Shown: positions 17,270 through 27,070 of the stretch, in pieces
Layout: each line of letters starts with the position of its first letter
How positions within the stretch are numbered: the first letter of the stretch is position 1
Source: Aquificaceae bacterium
GTDB lineage: Bacteria > Aquificota > Aquificia > Aquificales > Aquificaceae
NCBI GenBank assembly: GCA_026981975.1
Contig: JALSHV010000004.1
Span: 35,807 to 99,806 of the forward strand
Direction: 5' to 3'
Length of the DNA: 64,000 bases
Translations under genes and position numbers: made by a program
The notes under the pieces: model-generated
What the model saw: only the letters and a program-made list of their open reading frames with translations
What the model was told of the DNA's origin: nothing
The model's database searches: none

Positions 17270-18862
17270 TTATAGAACTACCTGTTTAACGAAGAGGATT
17301 TCGGGAATTCCTCTGAGTTTTTCCAATACTGCAGATGGAACTTCGTCATCAAGATTCAGTATACCCAGAGCTATCCCTCCTTTCTTCTCTCTACCGAGTC
17401 TAAATCCTGCTATATTAACCCCTGCTTTTCCTAAAAGGGAGCCTATTTTACCTATTACTCCGGGAACATCTTTATTTTCAAAAACCAACAGAATGCCTTC
17501 AGGCTCTATATCAACCCTGTATCTGTCAATCTGCACTATACGTAACATCTGTCCTTCAAGAACAGTTCCCGCTACAATTTTTTCGGAGCCGTTGGACCTT
17601 ATTACAACTTTTACGTAGTGTTTAAAATCAGTAGTTTCCTCCGAGGAAAGCTCTTCAACTTTTATGCCTCTGTCGCGAGCTACGTAGGTGGCGTTTATTA
17701 TGTTGACGGGAAAATCTACTACTTCTTCCAGAATACCTTTTAAAACAGCGGCAGATATGGGATGAAAGTGTTCTGAAATATCTCCTCTTACTTCTATATG
17801 TATTTCCCTTATACCTTCTTCAGCCCACTGCACCATAAACCTACCGATCTTCTCCGCTAAATCAAGATGAGGTTTTATAAGGGTAAGAACTGAAAGATCA
17901 GGAAAGGGAGCATTTACTGCATATTCTACCGTTTGTCCTCTGAGAGCTTTTATTACCTGCTGAGCAACTATGACCGCCACGTTTTCCTGAGACTCATAGG
18001 TATTTGCTCCTATATGAGGACTTAGAGAGATATTTTTAAAACGCTTCAGCCTGTTTATAAATTCCGCAGGCGGAGGTTCTTTTGAAAAAACATCTAAGGC
18101 GACACCTTTTATTTTTCCTTTTTCCAAATACTCAAGAAGTGCCTCTTCGTTAATAATTCCTCCGCGAGCACAGTTTACTATATACACACCGTCCTTCATA
18201 ATTTCAAGTTCCTCTCTGTTTATCATATTCCTTGTTTCGTGTGTAAGAGGTGCGTGTAAAGTTAAAATATCTATTTCCTTTAGCATATCGTGAAGCCTAT
18301 CCACTAACTTTACTCCTAATCTATCCGCCTTCTCACGCGGTATATAGGGATCGTAAGCCATTACCCTCATACCGAAAGCTTTGGCTCTTATCGCTACCTG
18401 CGAACCTATATTTCCTAATCCTATAATACCGAGGGTTTTTCCGTAGAGTTCTATTCCCATAAAAGCTTTCCTGTCCCAGCGATGTTCTAACACAGATTTA
18501 TGAGCTTCGTGTCCGTTACGCAGTATGGTAAGCATGTGCATCATTGTAAGCTCTGTGGCACCTATAGTATTAGCACCCGGCGTATTGACTACTAATATTC
18601 CCCTACGGGTTGCTTCTTCTATATTGACATTGTCAACACCGACACCCGCTCTACCTATTACTTTGAGTTTTTCTCCCCTTTCAATAAGCTCCTTTGTTAC
18701 TGGGGTTCTACTGCGGGTGATAATACAGTCAAAGTCTTTAACTATTTCAAGAAGTTCTCTGTAAGGTATCTCTGGCTTATTGTGAAGTTCTATGTCCTCT
18801 TCCCTACCGAGTAATTCTAAACCTTTCGGAGCTATAGGATCTGTCACAAGAACTCTATACAA
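17270..18862 (-). CDS. serA: D-3-phosphoglycerate dehydrogenase, long (ACT-containing) form
   Basis: SerA catalyses the first step of serine synthesis, oxidising 3-phosphoglycerate with NAD. The 530-residue protein has the catalytic and nucleotide-binding domains (GLGNIGSQVAIRAKAFGM dinucleotide fold; GGIINEEALLEYLEKGKIKGVALDVFSKEPP; SPHIGANTYESQENV with the catalytic His), then the intervening ASB domain and a C-terminal ACT domain (about 455-530, LLVFENKDVPGVIGKIGSLLGKAGVNI). The ACT domain commonly mediates serine feedback. Length matches the type I enzyme of Mycobacterium and Bacillus. Confidence 0.96.
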   Translation of the reverse strand: MYRVLVTDPIAPKGLELLGREEDIELHNKPEIPYRELLEIVKDFDCIITRSRTPVTKELIERGEKLKVIGRAGVGVDNVNIEEATRRGILVVNTPGANTIGATELTMMHMLTILRNGHEAHKSVLEHRWDRKAFMGIELYGKTLGIIGLGNIGSQVAIRAKAFGMRVMAYDPYIPREKADRLGVKLVDRLHDMLKEIDILTLHAPLTHETRNMINREELEIMKDGVYIVNCARGGIINEEALLEYLEKGKIKGVALDVFSKEPPPAEFINRLKRFKNISLSPHIGANTYESQENVAVIVAQQVIKALRGQTVEYAVNAPFPDLSVLTLIKPHLDLAEKIGRFMVQWAEEGIREIHIEVRGDISEHFHPISAAVLKGILEEVVDFPVNIINATYVARDRGIKVEELSSEETTDFKHYVKVVIRSNGSEKIVAGTVLEGQMLRIVQIDRYRVDIEPEGILLVFENKDVPGVIGKIGSLLGKAGVNIAGFRLGREKKGGIALGILNLDDEVPSAVLEKLRGIPEILFVKQVVL

Positions 18863-18894
18863 CTTTTCTTCCTCCGTGAAGGTAAGATTATATC

Positions 18895-20946
18895 CTAAGA
18901 TTTCCTGTATAAAAGCAAAGTATTGATAACTACACTAAGAGAAGAAAGAGCCATCATAAGCCCTGCCATTTCGGGTTTAAGGTATATACCGAATTTGTAA
19001 AAAAGCCCTGCTGCTACAGGTATACCAGTAGTATTGTAGATAAAAGCCCATAGAAGATTTTGTTTTATCTTGGTGCTGATTTTTCTTCCTAATTCTAAAG
19101 CTGTGGGAAGGCTTTTTATACCTGAAAGAAGGATCACATCTCCCACCTGTTTTGTTATATCAACACCGTGAGAAACTGCAAAGGAAATATCAGCCTGCGC
19201 AAGAGCTGGAGCGTCGTTTATGCCGTCTCCTATCATGGCTACTGTAAAACCGACTTTTCTGTAACTTTCCACTATATTCTTTTTATCTTCAGGGGTTACC
19301 TGTGCCTTAAACTCTTCAAATCCAAGCTCTTTTGCAACGGTTTTAGTTGTTTCCTTTTTATCTCCAGACAGTAGGATAGGTTTTATTCCGATGGATTTAA
19401 CATAAGCGACTACTTCTTTCGCTTCTTCCCTTAAAGCGTCCTTTAGATGAAAAAGAGCAAGAATTTCCCTGCCTTTCCAGAGAGCTATTGTTTTGTAAGG
19501 ACCGTTGCCCGTATCTGATTGCTCCGCATCTCCTATAAAGTAATCACCACACCGTATACCTTTACCTACTATTTCTCGGCAGTTTTCAAGGGGTAATTCC
19601 ACCGCCCCTTTTTTTTGTGCGAATTCTCTTATTGCCTTTGCTATCGGGTGATTAGATCGGGATTCTAAGGAGTAAGCAATATCCAGTGCTTTGGGTTCTC
19701 TTATCTGCCAATCTGTTACTTGAAATTTTCCCTCTGTTAAAGTTCCTGTTTTATCAAAAATGATCAGATTTATGCGTGGGAATATTTCAATACTTGAAGG
19801 CTTTTTAATAAGTATGCCTTTTCTCAGTGCTTCTGAAATTCCCACGACAACTGCAAGAGGTGTAGCTATTCCTAAGGCACAAGGACAGGAGATTACTAAA
19901 ACCGCTAAGGAAAACTGGACAGCTTTTTGGAAGTCCCCCGTAGCCTTAATCCATACAAGGAGAGTTAAGAAGGCAATAAAAACCACTCCCTGCACAAAGT
20001 AGTGAGATACTTTGTCCGCTATTCGTTGAATCTTAGGTTTTTCAGCAAGTGCTTTGTCTATCATTTTTTCTATCTGGGATAGATAGGAGTTTTCATAAAG
20101 AGCGGTAGATTTTACGTGTATGTAACCTTCTTCAACCACAGAACCGCTTATAACTCTGTCTCCTATTTTTTTAGGTATGGGATCGGGTTCTCCTGTTATA
20201 ACTGCTTCTGATACATAGGCTTCACCTTTCACCACTTCTCCATCAAGCAAAATCATATCTCCGCTTCTGTAGATAGCAATTTCACCCTTAGAGACTTCCC
20301 TTACGTTTTTTTTTATCTCTTTTCCTTCTACCAAAAGGACTACTTCGGAGTGTTGGGTGGAGATTAATTTCCTAAGCAATTTCAAAGCTTTCCTTTTGGC
20401 TCTTTCTTCTATAAATCTACCACCCCTTACAAAGGTTATAAGCAAGGCGTTGGTTTCAAAAAAAGGTTCGCCTTTAAGAAAACCTATCATCACCAAAGAG
20501 CTGTAGAGATAAGCACCGCTCGTTCCAAGAGCTACAAGGACGTCCATACCCGCTATTTTATTTCTTAAGGAGTTATAAGAACCAGTGTAAAACTTCCAAC
20601 CTCCTATTGTTTGAACTATTGTAGATAAGATGAACTGGAATAGGAGTCCATAAGGGAGTTTGTAAAAAATTAATAGGAGAATTGTTAGAGAAGCCAAAGC
20701 GCAAAATATCAAAATTACAAATTCCCTTTTTTCACTGTCTTCCTTTACTACTCTATAACCTAAATTTTCTATAGTTCTTACTATTTCTTCTTCTGAAATT
20801 TCACTCTCTTCAAAGTCCACCTTGACTCTTCCGAGTTCAAAGGAAACTTCAACCTTTTTTATACCTTTCCTTTTCTTCAGTGTTATCTCTATGGAACGTG
20901 CGCAGTTTACACAGCTCATACCTTGAACTTTCAGTGTTAATCTCAT
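18895..20946 (-). CDS. copA: Copper-transporting P1B-type ATPase
   Basis: The 683-residue copper exporter has one N-terminal heavy-metal domain with GMSCVNC (Cys12, Cys15), eight predicted membrane helices, the intramembrane CPC metal site in [11 protein letters not shown] (about residue 352), the phosphorylation motif DKTGTLTEG (about 397) and the hinge [10 protein letters not shown] (about 571). I take the ATG at 20946 because it gives [15 protein letters not shown]; an in-frame start at 20991 would overlap the divergent hslV. CopA-type pumps export Cu(I) to the periplasm. It shares a 25-bp divergent promoter with hslV. Confidence 0.93.
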   Translation of the reverse strand: MRLTLKVQGMSCVNCARSIEITLKKRKGIKKVEVSFELGRVKVDFEESEISEEEIVRTIENLGYRVVKEDSEKREFVILIFCALASLTILLLIFYKLPYGLLFQFILSTIVQTIGGWKFYTGSYNSLRNKIAGMDVLVALGTSGAYLYSSLVMIGFLKGEPFFETNALLITFVRGGRFIEERAKRKALKLLRKLISTQHSEVVLLVEGKEIKKNVREVSKGEIAIYRSGDMILLDGEVVKGEAYVSEAVITGEPDPIPKKIGDRVISGSVVEEGYIHVKSTALYENSYLSQIEKMIDKALAEKPKIQRIADKVSHYFVQGVVFIAFLTLLVWIKATGDFQKAVQFSLAVLVISCPCALGIATPLAVVVGISEALRKGILIKKPSSIEIFPRINLIIFDKTGTLTEGKFQVTDWQIREPKALDIAYSLESRSNHPIAKAIREFAQKKGAVELPLENCREIVGKGIRCGDYFIGDAEQSDTGNGPYKTIALWKGREILALFHLKDALREEAKEVVAYVKSIGIKPILLSGDKKETTKTVAKELGFEEFKAQVTPEDKKNIVESYRKVGFTVAMIGDGINDAPALAQADISFAVSHGVDITKQVGDVILLSGIKSLPTALELGRKISTKIKQNLLWAFIYNTTGIPVAAGLFYKFGIYLKPEMAGLMMALSSLSVVINTLLLYRKS

Positions 20947-20953
20947 AAGTTTA

Positions 20954-20961
20954 AGTATAAT
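20954..20961. promoter_or_regulatory. Shared bidirectional -10 element between copA and hslV
   Basis: AGTATAAT reads TATAAT on the plus strand (20956-20961) and TATACT on the minus strand (20959-20954). The hslV ATG is 10 nt away on one side and the copA ATG 7 nt away on the other. Neither gene has a ribosome site. One 8-bp box could thus serve two leaderless messages. No convincing -35 elements are visible. Confidence 0.45.
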
Positions 20962-20971
20962 TCTGATAACG

Positions 20972-21502
20972 ATGAAAGTGATATCAACCACGGTTCTTGC
21001 AGTTAGAAAAGGAGAAGAAGTGGCAATAGGAGGAGATGGCCAAGTAACAGTGGGAACTTCTGTTATAAAACATACTGCTAAAAAGATACGTAAGCTTTAC
21101 AAAGATCAGGTTATTGTAGGCTTCGCGGGTAGTGCGGCGGATAGCATGGCTTTGATGGAAAGATTTGAGAAAAAGTTGGAGGAATTCAGAGGCAATTTAC
21201 TGCGAGCTTCGGTGGAATTGGCAAAGGATTGGCGTATGGATAAATACCTTAGAAGACTTGAAGCTCTTCTGTTGGTTGCTGATAAAAACCATATACTTCT
21301 CATTTCAGGTAACGGGGATATTATAGAACCTGATGAACCTGTTTTGGCTATAGGTTCTGGTGGTGATATAGCCAGAGCTGCTGCTTTAGCTCTTTACAGA
21401 AATACTTCAATGAATGCAGTAGAAATAGTTGAGAAGTCTTTACAAATAGCCAGTGAAATATGTATTTATACAAATCACAATTTCTTGATAGAGAAACTTT
21501 AA
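20972..21502 (+). CDS. hslV: ATP-dependent protease proteolytic subunit HslV
   Basis: HslV is the proteasome-like peptidase that works with the HslU unfoldase. The 176-residue protein starts [11 protein letters not shown]: a five-residue propeptide precedes the catalytic Thr6, which becomes the N-terminus after processing, followed by [13 protein letters not shown] with the conserved GDGQVT and [15 protein letters not shown]. Length fits the family. hslU is not adjacent, unlike in many genomes. The propeptide is longer than the single Met of E. coli but like that of Thermotoga and Bacillus relatives. Confidence 0.95.
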   Translation: MKVISTTVLAVRKGEEVAIGGDGQVTVGTSVIKHTAKKIRKLYKDQVIVGFAGSAADSMALMERFEKKLEEFRGNLLRASVELAKDWRMDKYLRRLEALLLVADKNHILLISGNGDIIEPDEPVLAIGSGGDIARAAALALYRNTSMNAVEIVEKSLQIASEICIYTNHNFLIEKL

Positions 21503-21528
21503 AAAAATAATATCAAAACTTAAACTTT

Positions 21529-21544
21529 TATGATCAATATCATA
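21529..21544. promoter_or_regulatory. Palindromic operator candidate, CRP/FNR-type, upstream of the porin gene
   Basis: TATGAT-CAAT-ATCATA is a perfect 6-bp inverted repeat with a 4-nt centre. Its core TGAT-N4-ATCA equals the core of FNR-type sites. It is centred 63 nt before the porin start codon, a distance that would allow a class II activator position at about -41 if transcription starts near 21578. No strong -35 is present there, which would fit activation. The regulator is unknown. Confidence 0.4.
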
Positions 21545-21599
21545 CCCAAAGATATTGAGATTTGGTTTCATTCTCTAAAACTGCAAAGGAGGATTAAGC

Positions 21600-22865
21600 A
21601 TGAGAAAGGTGATCTTAAGTGTCACAGCACTGTCTTCTCTTGTTTTTGCTCAACCTTCTGAGGAGCTTAAGTTGATAAGGGAGGAGCTTGAAGTTATCAA
21701 GGAAGAACTCAGAAAGGTAAGGCTGGAAATTGCCATGCCTCAGATTACGGAGTATAAAAGTTATACAGGTTTAGGACCGGCAGCTTCAAAGGCTCTTATA
21801 AATCCAAGAGGGGTTTCCGTTGGGGGTTACGGAGAATTGTGGTTTACCAATATACCCGGTAAAAAACCTTCTACTGAAATGGATTTATACAGATTCATCA
21901 TGTATCTGGGATACGCCTTTACTGAAAGACTTAAATTTAACTCCGAGATAGAGATAGAACACGCAGTTGCAGGTGATGAAAAGCCTGGATATCTGGCTAT
22001 AGAGTTCGCTTTTGTAGATTACAGGTTTACCGATACATTTGGAATAAGGGGAGGTATGGTCTTAGTTCCCTTAGGCATAACCAACGAATACCATGAACCT
22101 CCTACCTATTTCAGTGTCAGACAGCCCTATTTGGAAAAAACCCTTTTTCCCTTTACGTGGAGAGAAAACGGTATAGGAGCTTACGGAGAAACAGATCTTT
22201 TTGAATACAGATTCTATCTGATAAACGGTATGAAGGCTGAGGAGGGAAAGTATAAACAATCTACTCCTTTCAAGAAACTCAAACAAGACGGTGCGGAAGC
22301 TATTTCCGATGCGCTTGCTTTTACCGGTAGAGTTGATTTTAAACTTCCACGTAATCTTAAAGTAGGAGGTGCTACTTTTATATCTGGAGTTCAAAATCCA
22401 CAAGGGGAAAAGTTGGGAACAATATCCGTTTTCTCTCCTCACCTGTGGTGGCAATACGGAGGATTTGATGTAAGATTTGTGGGAGCGTATACAACTGTAA
22501 GTGGTGCGGATAAGATTACCGCGGAACTTTCACCCGCTACCTGCTCGGTGAATCCTGCGGACTGCAACGTATTTCCTGAGAAGATGCAGGGTTTTTACTT
22601 GCAGATAGCTTACAATATTCTCAGATTTACAGAACTTGATCAGGAGCTTTACCTTTTTGGAAAGTATGAAGACATAGATGTTTACAAGGAAGTTCCCGCA
22701 GGATACCAAAAACCGGAAGGGGAGAAGTTCAGAATATACAATCTCGGACTCTCCTACAGACCTCATCCTCTTGTAGCTCTTAAGGCAGATTATGCAAGAA
22801 AGGAGGTAAGTGGAAACGCTCCTAATGAAGATATATACAGTATGGCTATAACTTGGATGTTTTAA
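21600..22865 (+). CDS. Outer-membrane porin-like beta-barrel protein
   Basis: The 421-residue protein has an N-terminal signal peptide (MRKVILSVTALSSLVFA, cut before QPSEE), a short Leu/Glu coiled coil (about 20-45: LKLIREELEVIKEELRKVRLE) as in trimeric porins, and then an all-beta region with alternating aromatic/polar residues. The C-terminal residue is Phe (YSMAITWMF), the usual BAM recognition signal. Two cysteines about 8 residues apart lie in one predicted loop. It resembles the phosphate-selective/OprP-like porins found in Aquificales, but the permeant is unknown. It has a GGAGG ribosome site and a palindromic operator candidate upstream. Its stop overlaps the convergent chaperone gene by 4 bp. 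Confidence 0.75.
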   Translation: MRKVILSVTALSSLVFAQPSEELKLIREELEVIKEELRKVRLEIAMPQITEYKSYTGLGPAASKALINPRGVSVGGYGELWFTNIPGKKPSTEMDLYRFIMYLGYAFTERLKFNSEIEIEHAVAGDEKPGYLAIEFAFVDYRFTDTFGIRGGMVLVPLGITNEYHEPPTYFSVRQPYLEKTLFPFTWRENGIGAYGETDLFEYRFYLINGMKAEEGKYKQSTPFKKLKQDGAEAISDALAFTGRVDFKLPRNLKVGGATFISGVQNPQGEKLGTISVFSPHLWWQYGGFDVRFVGAYTTVSGADKITAELSPATCSVNPADCNVFPEKMQGFYLQIAYNILRFTELDQELYLFGKYEDIDVYKEVPAGYQKPEGEKFRIYNLGLSYRPHPLVALKADYARKEVSGNAPNEDIYSMAITWMF

Positions 22866-23728
22866 TAGACTTCTACAAAACGCTCCTTCCTGAGCTGTTT
22901 TACAAGTTTTTCCCTTTCCTCTTCCATTTTTCTGAGGAGGAGTTGCTCCCTAATCTCCTCCTCGCTTCTCCCTGAAAAAACTTTAATCTCCCTTAAGATC
23001 TTGGCAAAGTATATGTTTTCGTCGTCCTCTGCTATAACAGTATGTCCTTTTTCAACTTCCCAAACTTCTTTGTCTAAGGGTTCTATAAGATCCCCCTTTT
23101 TAACTTTAAGTCTTTCTATTTTAATTCCTAAGTGATTGGCTAATTGAGTTATATCTAATTTATTCTTTTCCGTAAACTCAAGAATCTCTTCTTTTTTATC
23201 CTTACTTATTACCAGAAGTTCTATCTCCCTTACGTATTCTATTTCTCCCTTCTTTAATCTTTCCAGTTCTATTTCTATTTCCGTTATTTCAATACGGTGT
23301 TTCAAATACTCTTGTAAACCAGCAGTGGATAGAATTTCCACTCTGAGAAAGTTTTTCAAGTCTTCTAAGGTAAACCCTGCTCTGCTCAAGTCTGTGATTA
23401 GTTGCTCTACGGTCTTTCCGTTAGATCTGGCTATGTCTTCTATTACTTTATTAAGGTATTTCTCTGGAGTGTTGAATCCTTTTTCCCTCAAAAATTGTGC
23501 TATCAGACGCTTATCTATAAGCATTTTTATCAAAGTTTGTCTATCAGTATTTCCATAAAATAGTCTTGCCATATTGACTTCACTTTCAAGAAGAGGCTCT
23601 CCGTTTACATTAGCTACAACCCTATCTATAAGGGAGGAAAAGGAAATTTCTAAAAACAAAAGTAAAGCTAATCCAATTTTGAAGGATACACTTCCACAGG
23701 ATAGCGCTTTAGAATTTCCCGAAACCAT
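22862..23728 (-). CDS. SurA-type N-terminal-domain periplasmic chaperone
   Basis: The 288-residue protein has a hydrophobic signal (about 17-32) followed by DRVVANVNGEPLLESEVNMA, the standard SurA_N opening, and a helical chaperone region; a clear parvulin core is not visible. It probably escorts outer-membrane proteins through the periplasm, and the convergent neighbour encodes such a protein. The ATG at 23728 has a strong GAGGAGG ribosome site 10 nt upstream, inside the preceding gene, so I accept the unusual 61-bp overlap with that gene. The result is a 16-residue N-region before the hydrophobic core. Confidence 0.72.
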   Translation of the reverse strand: MVSGNSKALSCGSVSFKIGLALLLFLEISFSSLIDRVVANVNGEPLLESEVNMARLFYGNTDRQTLIKMLIDKRLIAQFLREKGFNTPEKYLNKVIEDIARSNGKTVEQLITDLSRAGFTLEDLKNFLRVEILSTAGLQEYLKHRIEITEIEIELERLKKGEIEYVREIELLVISKDKKEEILEFTEKNKLDITQLANHLGIKIERLKVKKGDLIEPLDKEVWEVEKGHTVIAEDDENIYFAKILREIKVFSGRSEEEIREQLLLRKMEEEREKLVKQLRKERFVEVY

Positions 23729-24483
23729 TTTTTAAGAACCTCCTCTTTTTTTACATTGAGAAGTTTACGCCTAACTCTTTCTTTTATTTCCTCCAAGGGT
23801 AGTAATCCCGGTTTTCTCTTGTCAGTGATTTTCAGAACAAGGTATCCACCGTTTATTTTAATGGGCTTTGAAACACTTTCCTTTTTATAAGGATACAAAC
23901 TTCTTCTCAAACTGTGCGGTAGAGATTGAAGAGAATACCAACGTTCTTTACCCGCTTTTACGTTAGAAGGTATTTTTTCTTTTCTGAGCAAGGAGCGGTA
24001 TAAAAGCTCAGCTTCTCTTTTGCTTTCTGCTAAAAAGGGTAGAAGTTTCACTTGAGTAGGGAGATAGAAATCCCTTTTATTAAGAAGATAGTAGGCTGTT
24101 ATTTCCTTTTCAGAGACACTGATATCCTTTGTTAGACAATCTGTTAGTTTTTCTACAAGTATTTCTCTTTTTATCAACCTCCTTAGTGTAGGAGAAGCGT
24201 TTTCTCTTCCCCATCTTTTTAGCCTGTTGTCTATCTCTTCTTCCGAAACTCTTATCCCCATATCAACCGCTACTCTTTCTATAAGCATTCCCTTCACGTA
24301 TTCTAAGAAGAATTTCCTTTTGTTTTCTCTGGTGGGTTTTACAGTATCTAAGTGAAGAATCTCTTTCCAGTAAACCTCAAAGGCTTTTTTAAACTCTTCG
24401 TAAGTCAATACTTTACCATCTACACGAGCTATTACTTCCGCGTAGGTAAAAGATACTAATAAGAACAAGGGAAGGAAGATCAT
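23668..24483 (-). CDS. PpiC/SurA-like periplasmic foldase
   Basis: The 271-residue protein has a short signal peptide (MIFLPLFLLVSFTYA) then EVIARVDGKVLTYEEFKKAF, the SurA_N/PpiC opening. A C-terminal half of the parvulin type shows AESKREAELLYRSLL, an aromatic/Gly-rich middle and INGGYLVLKITDKRKPG followed by PLEEIKERVRRKLL, the typical end of a rotamase domain. It may be a prolyl isomerase, but the active-site residues are diverged. It is paired with the SurA-like gene downstream, with overlapping reading frames, and begins exactly where the exporter gene ends. Confidence 0.75.
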   Translation of the reverse strand: MIFLPLFLLVSFTYAEVIARVDGKVLTYEEFKKAFEVYWKEILHLDTVKPTRENKRKFFLEYVKGMLIERVAVDMGIRVSEEEIDNRLKRWGRENASPTLRRLIKREILVEKLTDCLTKDISVSEKEITAYYLLNKRDFYLPTQVKLLPFLAESKREAELLYRSLLRKEKIPSNVKAGKERWYSLQSLPHSLRRSLYPYKKESVSKPIKINGGYLVLKITDKRKPGLLPLEEIKERVRRKLLNVKKEEVLKKWFREILKRYPVEVYPSKLD

Positions 24484-26019
24484 CTAAGTGTGTTTATTAT
24501 AACCAAACAGCAAGAGTAAGGGAAGTAATCCTATAACCGCAAATATTCCACTCCACACAAATAAATCCTGAAAAGCATAAGAGAGAGCCATTTTAAACTG
24601 AAGAGACCCAACACTGTAATAGGCTTTTAAAAGAGACTCTTGCAAGGTATAGGAATTTCCTGTAAAGTAAGTGGTAAGCTCTTCAATCTTTGCCATTACC
24701 GCGGTTAGATTTAGCGATTGAAGTGCGGATATTTCTTCATAGTGAAAGGCTGTATTTCCTTTAATTATATTGGTAGCTATAGCTGTTCCAAAAGAACCTC
24801 CTATGAATCTTATGTAGTCTAACAAACTTATAACAAGTATGGTTTTTTTCTCTAAACCTTTAAGAGCTATTATCGTAACAGGAGCGAAAAACAAACCCAT
24901 ACCTATTCCTGTAACAGCAAGTTCAACAGATGCTGTTCCCTTAGGAGTATAAAGATCGTAGTGCCTTATAAGGAAAAATACAGATCCTAAGTATACAATA
25001 ATCGCAATAAACAGTGTTCCACCTGCACTCCATCTATCACTCATTACCCCTGCTATAATGGAACAGATTGCTATAGCAAAGGCAAAGGGTAGAAGAAGAA
25101 CTCCTGTTGTAAATGTGCTTAAACCTTTTAAAAATTCAAAGTATAAAGGAATGCTATAAAAAAGAGCATACATAGAAAATCCGAGAACAAATAAAAATAC
25201 AAAAAAAGCCACTGAAAAATTAACTCTTTTGAATACACTCAAATCCATCAGCTTCACCTTAGAAAATCCTTCTGAGATTGTATAGAAAATGTAAAAAATT
25301 ACCGCAGTGAGTGTAAGAAAAGCAATGAAGTTTGAAGTAAACCAACCCATTTGCTGTCCTTTTGAAAGAACAATAAGAGTGCTGACAGTCGCTATGGATA
25401 TGAAAACAAAAGAAAAGAAGTTAAAAGGAAGAAATTCTCTCTTAGGAGATATCTCTTTGAGGAAAAATAAGGAAGCTACTGTGAGCATAATCCCTACGGG
25501 AACGTTTATAAAAAATATCCAATTCCAATTTATATGCTCCGTTAGCCAACCTCCCAGTGTGGGTCCTATGGCAGGTGCGAAAGAAGCACCCAAGCCGAAG
25601 ATTCCCATAGCAAAACCTTTTTGCTGAGGAGGATATGCAGTGAAGAGAATAGCCTGTGCGCTTACTATAATAAGTGCTTCCGCAAGTCCTTGGAGAGATC
25701 TGTATATTATCATTTGGTATAATTCTGTTGAGTTTCCGCACAAATAGCTGGAAAGAGTAAACAGGGCTATTCCTGTGCAATACATAACCTTAAGACCGAT
25801 TATTTTCTCCAACCACTCTAAGAGGGGAAGAACTACAGCAGCTGCTATCATATAGGCGGTTACAACCCACTGTATTCCGTATAAATCAGTTTTAAGGGGA
25901 GCTATCATCTTAGGCAAAGCTATATCAACTATTGTGGTGTCAAGAATAGCCATAAAGGCTCCTGCCATTACTATAAGAGTATGAATTGTTAGCTCTAACC
26001 GATTGAGTGACTGACTCAT
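24484..26019 (-). CDS. 14-helix major facilitator transporter of the DHA2 (EmrB/QacA) family
   Basis: The 511-residue integral membrane protein starts with LIVMAGAFMAILDTTIVDIALPKM, the motif of DHA2 exporters (LDxTIVNVALP), followed by WVVTAYMIAAAVVLP and RSLQGLAEALII, and motif C-like GLGASFAPAIGPTLGGWL. About 14 helices fit. EmrB-type pumps export hydrophobic compounds with a periplasmic adaptor (EmrA) and TolC, neither of which is adjacent. It may be co-transcribed with the foldase genes below it. The substrate is unknown. Confidence 0.88.
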   Translation of the reverse strand: MSQSLNRLELTIHTLIVMAGAFMAILDTTIVDIALPKMIAPLKTDLYGIQWVVTAYMIAAAVVLPLLEWLEKIIGLKVMYCTGIALFTLSSYLCGNSTELYQMIIYRSLQGLAEALIIVSAQAILFTAYPPQQKGFAMGIFGLGASFAPAIGPTLGGWLTEHINWNWIFFINVPVGIMLTVASLFFLKEISPKREFLPFNFFSFVFISIATVSTLIVLSKGQQMGWFTSNFIAFLTLTAVIFYIFYTISEGFSKVKLMDLSVFKRVNFSVAFFVFLFVLGFSMYALFYSIPLYFEFLKGLSTFTTGVLLLPFAFAIAICSIIAGVMSDRWSAGGTLFIAIIVYLGSVFFLIRHYDLYTPKGTASVELAVTGIGMGLFFAPVTIIALKGLEKKTILVISLLDYIRFIGGSFGTAIATNIIKGNTAFHYEEISALQSLNLTAVMAKIEELTTYFTGNSYTLQESLLKAYYSVGSLQFKMALSYAFQDLFVWSGIFAVIGLLPLLLLFGYNKHT

Positions 26020-26036
26020 CAGTTATAGAAATTAAA

Positions 26037-27041
26037 TCACGAACAGAAGAAAGATCCTATTCTTTTTACTTTTCCCTCCATCTCAAGTTGTGTTAGTAGT
26101 GAACATACCTCTTCGTAATTTTCTGAAGTGAACTCCATTATTTCCTCCACACTGCGTGGAATTTTTAAGAAATCCAACAGTGGATCTCTTTCAGACTCCG
26201 CACCGATAACGTCTTCTATATTTTTCATAAGCTCTGCAATGCCTTCCTTGATTAGAGCATAACAGCCGTCCCACGCGGAAGATCTACCTATTCCTATATG
26301 AACAAAGACCTTTTTTCCGTAATCGTGAGCGTATCGCGCTGTTATTAAAGAACCGCTGTTTATTCTCGCTTCCGGCACTATAAGAAAGTGAGAAAGAGCT
26401 GCTATAAGCCTGTTCCTCTTAGGAAAGGTGTATTTACTTGCCCTTTCTTCAGGAAGAAACTCGGAAAGTAACAATCCTCCAGATTTTTCAATTCTTTCAA
26501 AAATGCCACCTTTTGTGTTTAGAATACCGAAACCCAAAACACAAACCGTGTAGCCATTCCTCTCAACGGCACTCAGATGAGCTTTAGAATCTACTCCTTT
26601 TGCTCCTCCTGAAACAATACCGTAACCCTTTAGGATAAGCTTAGTTACTGTATCTTCAACAAAGGAAAGAGTATAGGGATTGGGATTTCTGGGACCTACT
26701 ACACCGATTAAAGGAGTATCCTTAAAGTTCCCTTTATAAAAGAGAATGGGAGGAGGATCTGGTAGATTCTTCAGTAAAGAAGGATAATTTTCATCTTCAA
26801 GAGTTGTAAACTTTATTTTTTCTTTATAAATCTTAAAAGCGATTTTTTGTATACGCTTACGATTACTGCGTATCTGAAGGAAAGAATCTACTGCCTTTTT
26901 TCCTATTACTGTTACTAAGGAATCCGCATCAGCGGAGAATATACCTTCGGAAGATCCGAAAATTTCAAGAAGCTTTTTTATTTTTCTTTCACCTAAACCC
27001 TGTGTAGTTTTCAGAATTAACCAGCGGGTAAGCTTATCCAT
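26037..27041 (-). CDS. dprA: DNA processing protein DprA
   Basis: DprA loads RecA on incoming single-stranded DNA during natural transformation. The 334-residue protein has an N-terminal helical domain (TTQGLGERKIKKLLEIFGS, HhH-like) and the Rossmann-type core with YPSLLKNLPDPPPILFYKGN, GYGIVSGGAKGVDSKAH and FPKRNRLIAALSHFLIVPEARINSGSLITARYA, all diagnostic. A short C-terminal winged-helix-like tail follows. Together with pilus genes this suggests competence, although the pilus locus at 1-10238 is of the MSHA type. A TATAAG box lies 8 nt before the ATG. Confidence 0.94.
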   Translation of the reverse strand: MDKLTRWLILKTTQGLGERKIKKLLEIFGSSEGIFSADADSLVTVIGKKAVDSFLQIRSNRKRIQKIAFKIYKEKIKFTTLEDENYPSLLKNLPDPPPILFYKGNFKDTPLIGVVGPRNPNPYTLSFVEDTVTKLILKGYGIVSGGAKGVDSKAHLSAVERNGYTVCVLGFGILNTKGGIFERIEKSGGLLLSEFLPEERASKYTFPKRNRLIAALSHFLIVPEARINSGSLITARYAHDYGKKVFVHIGIGRSSAWDGCYALIKEGIAELMKNIEDVIGAESERDPLLDFLKIPRSVEEIMEFTSENYEEVCSLLTQLEMEGKVKRIGSFFCS

Positions 27042-27049
27042 AACACTAA

Positions 27050-27055
27050 CTTATA
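27050..27055 (-). promoter_or_regulatory. -10 box directly before dprA
   Basis: On the minus strand TATAAG is followed by 8 nt and the dprA ATG, again without a ribosome site. The divergent promoter at 27071-27099 occupies the other side of this 89-bp gap. Confidence 0.4.
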
Positions 27056-27070
27056 TCATAGGGTTAACTC

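Noticed and set aside
23668..23728. Shorter start for the SurA-like gene to remove the 61-bp overlap
   Set aside because: No in-frame ATG, GTG or TTG with a ribosome site lies before the hydrophobic core; the ATG at 23728 has a strong GAGGAGG.
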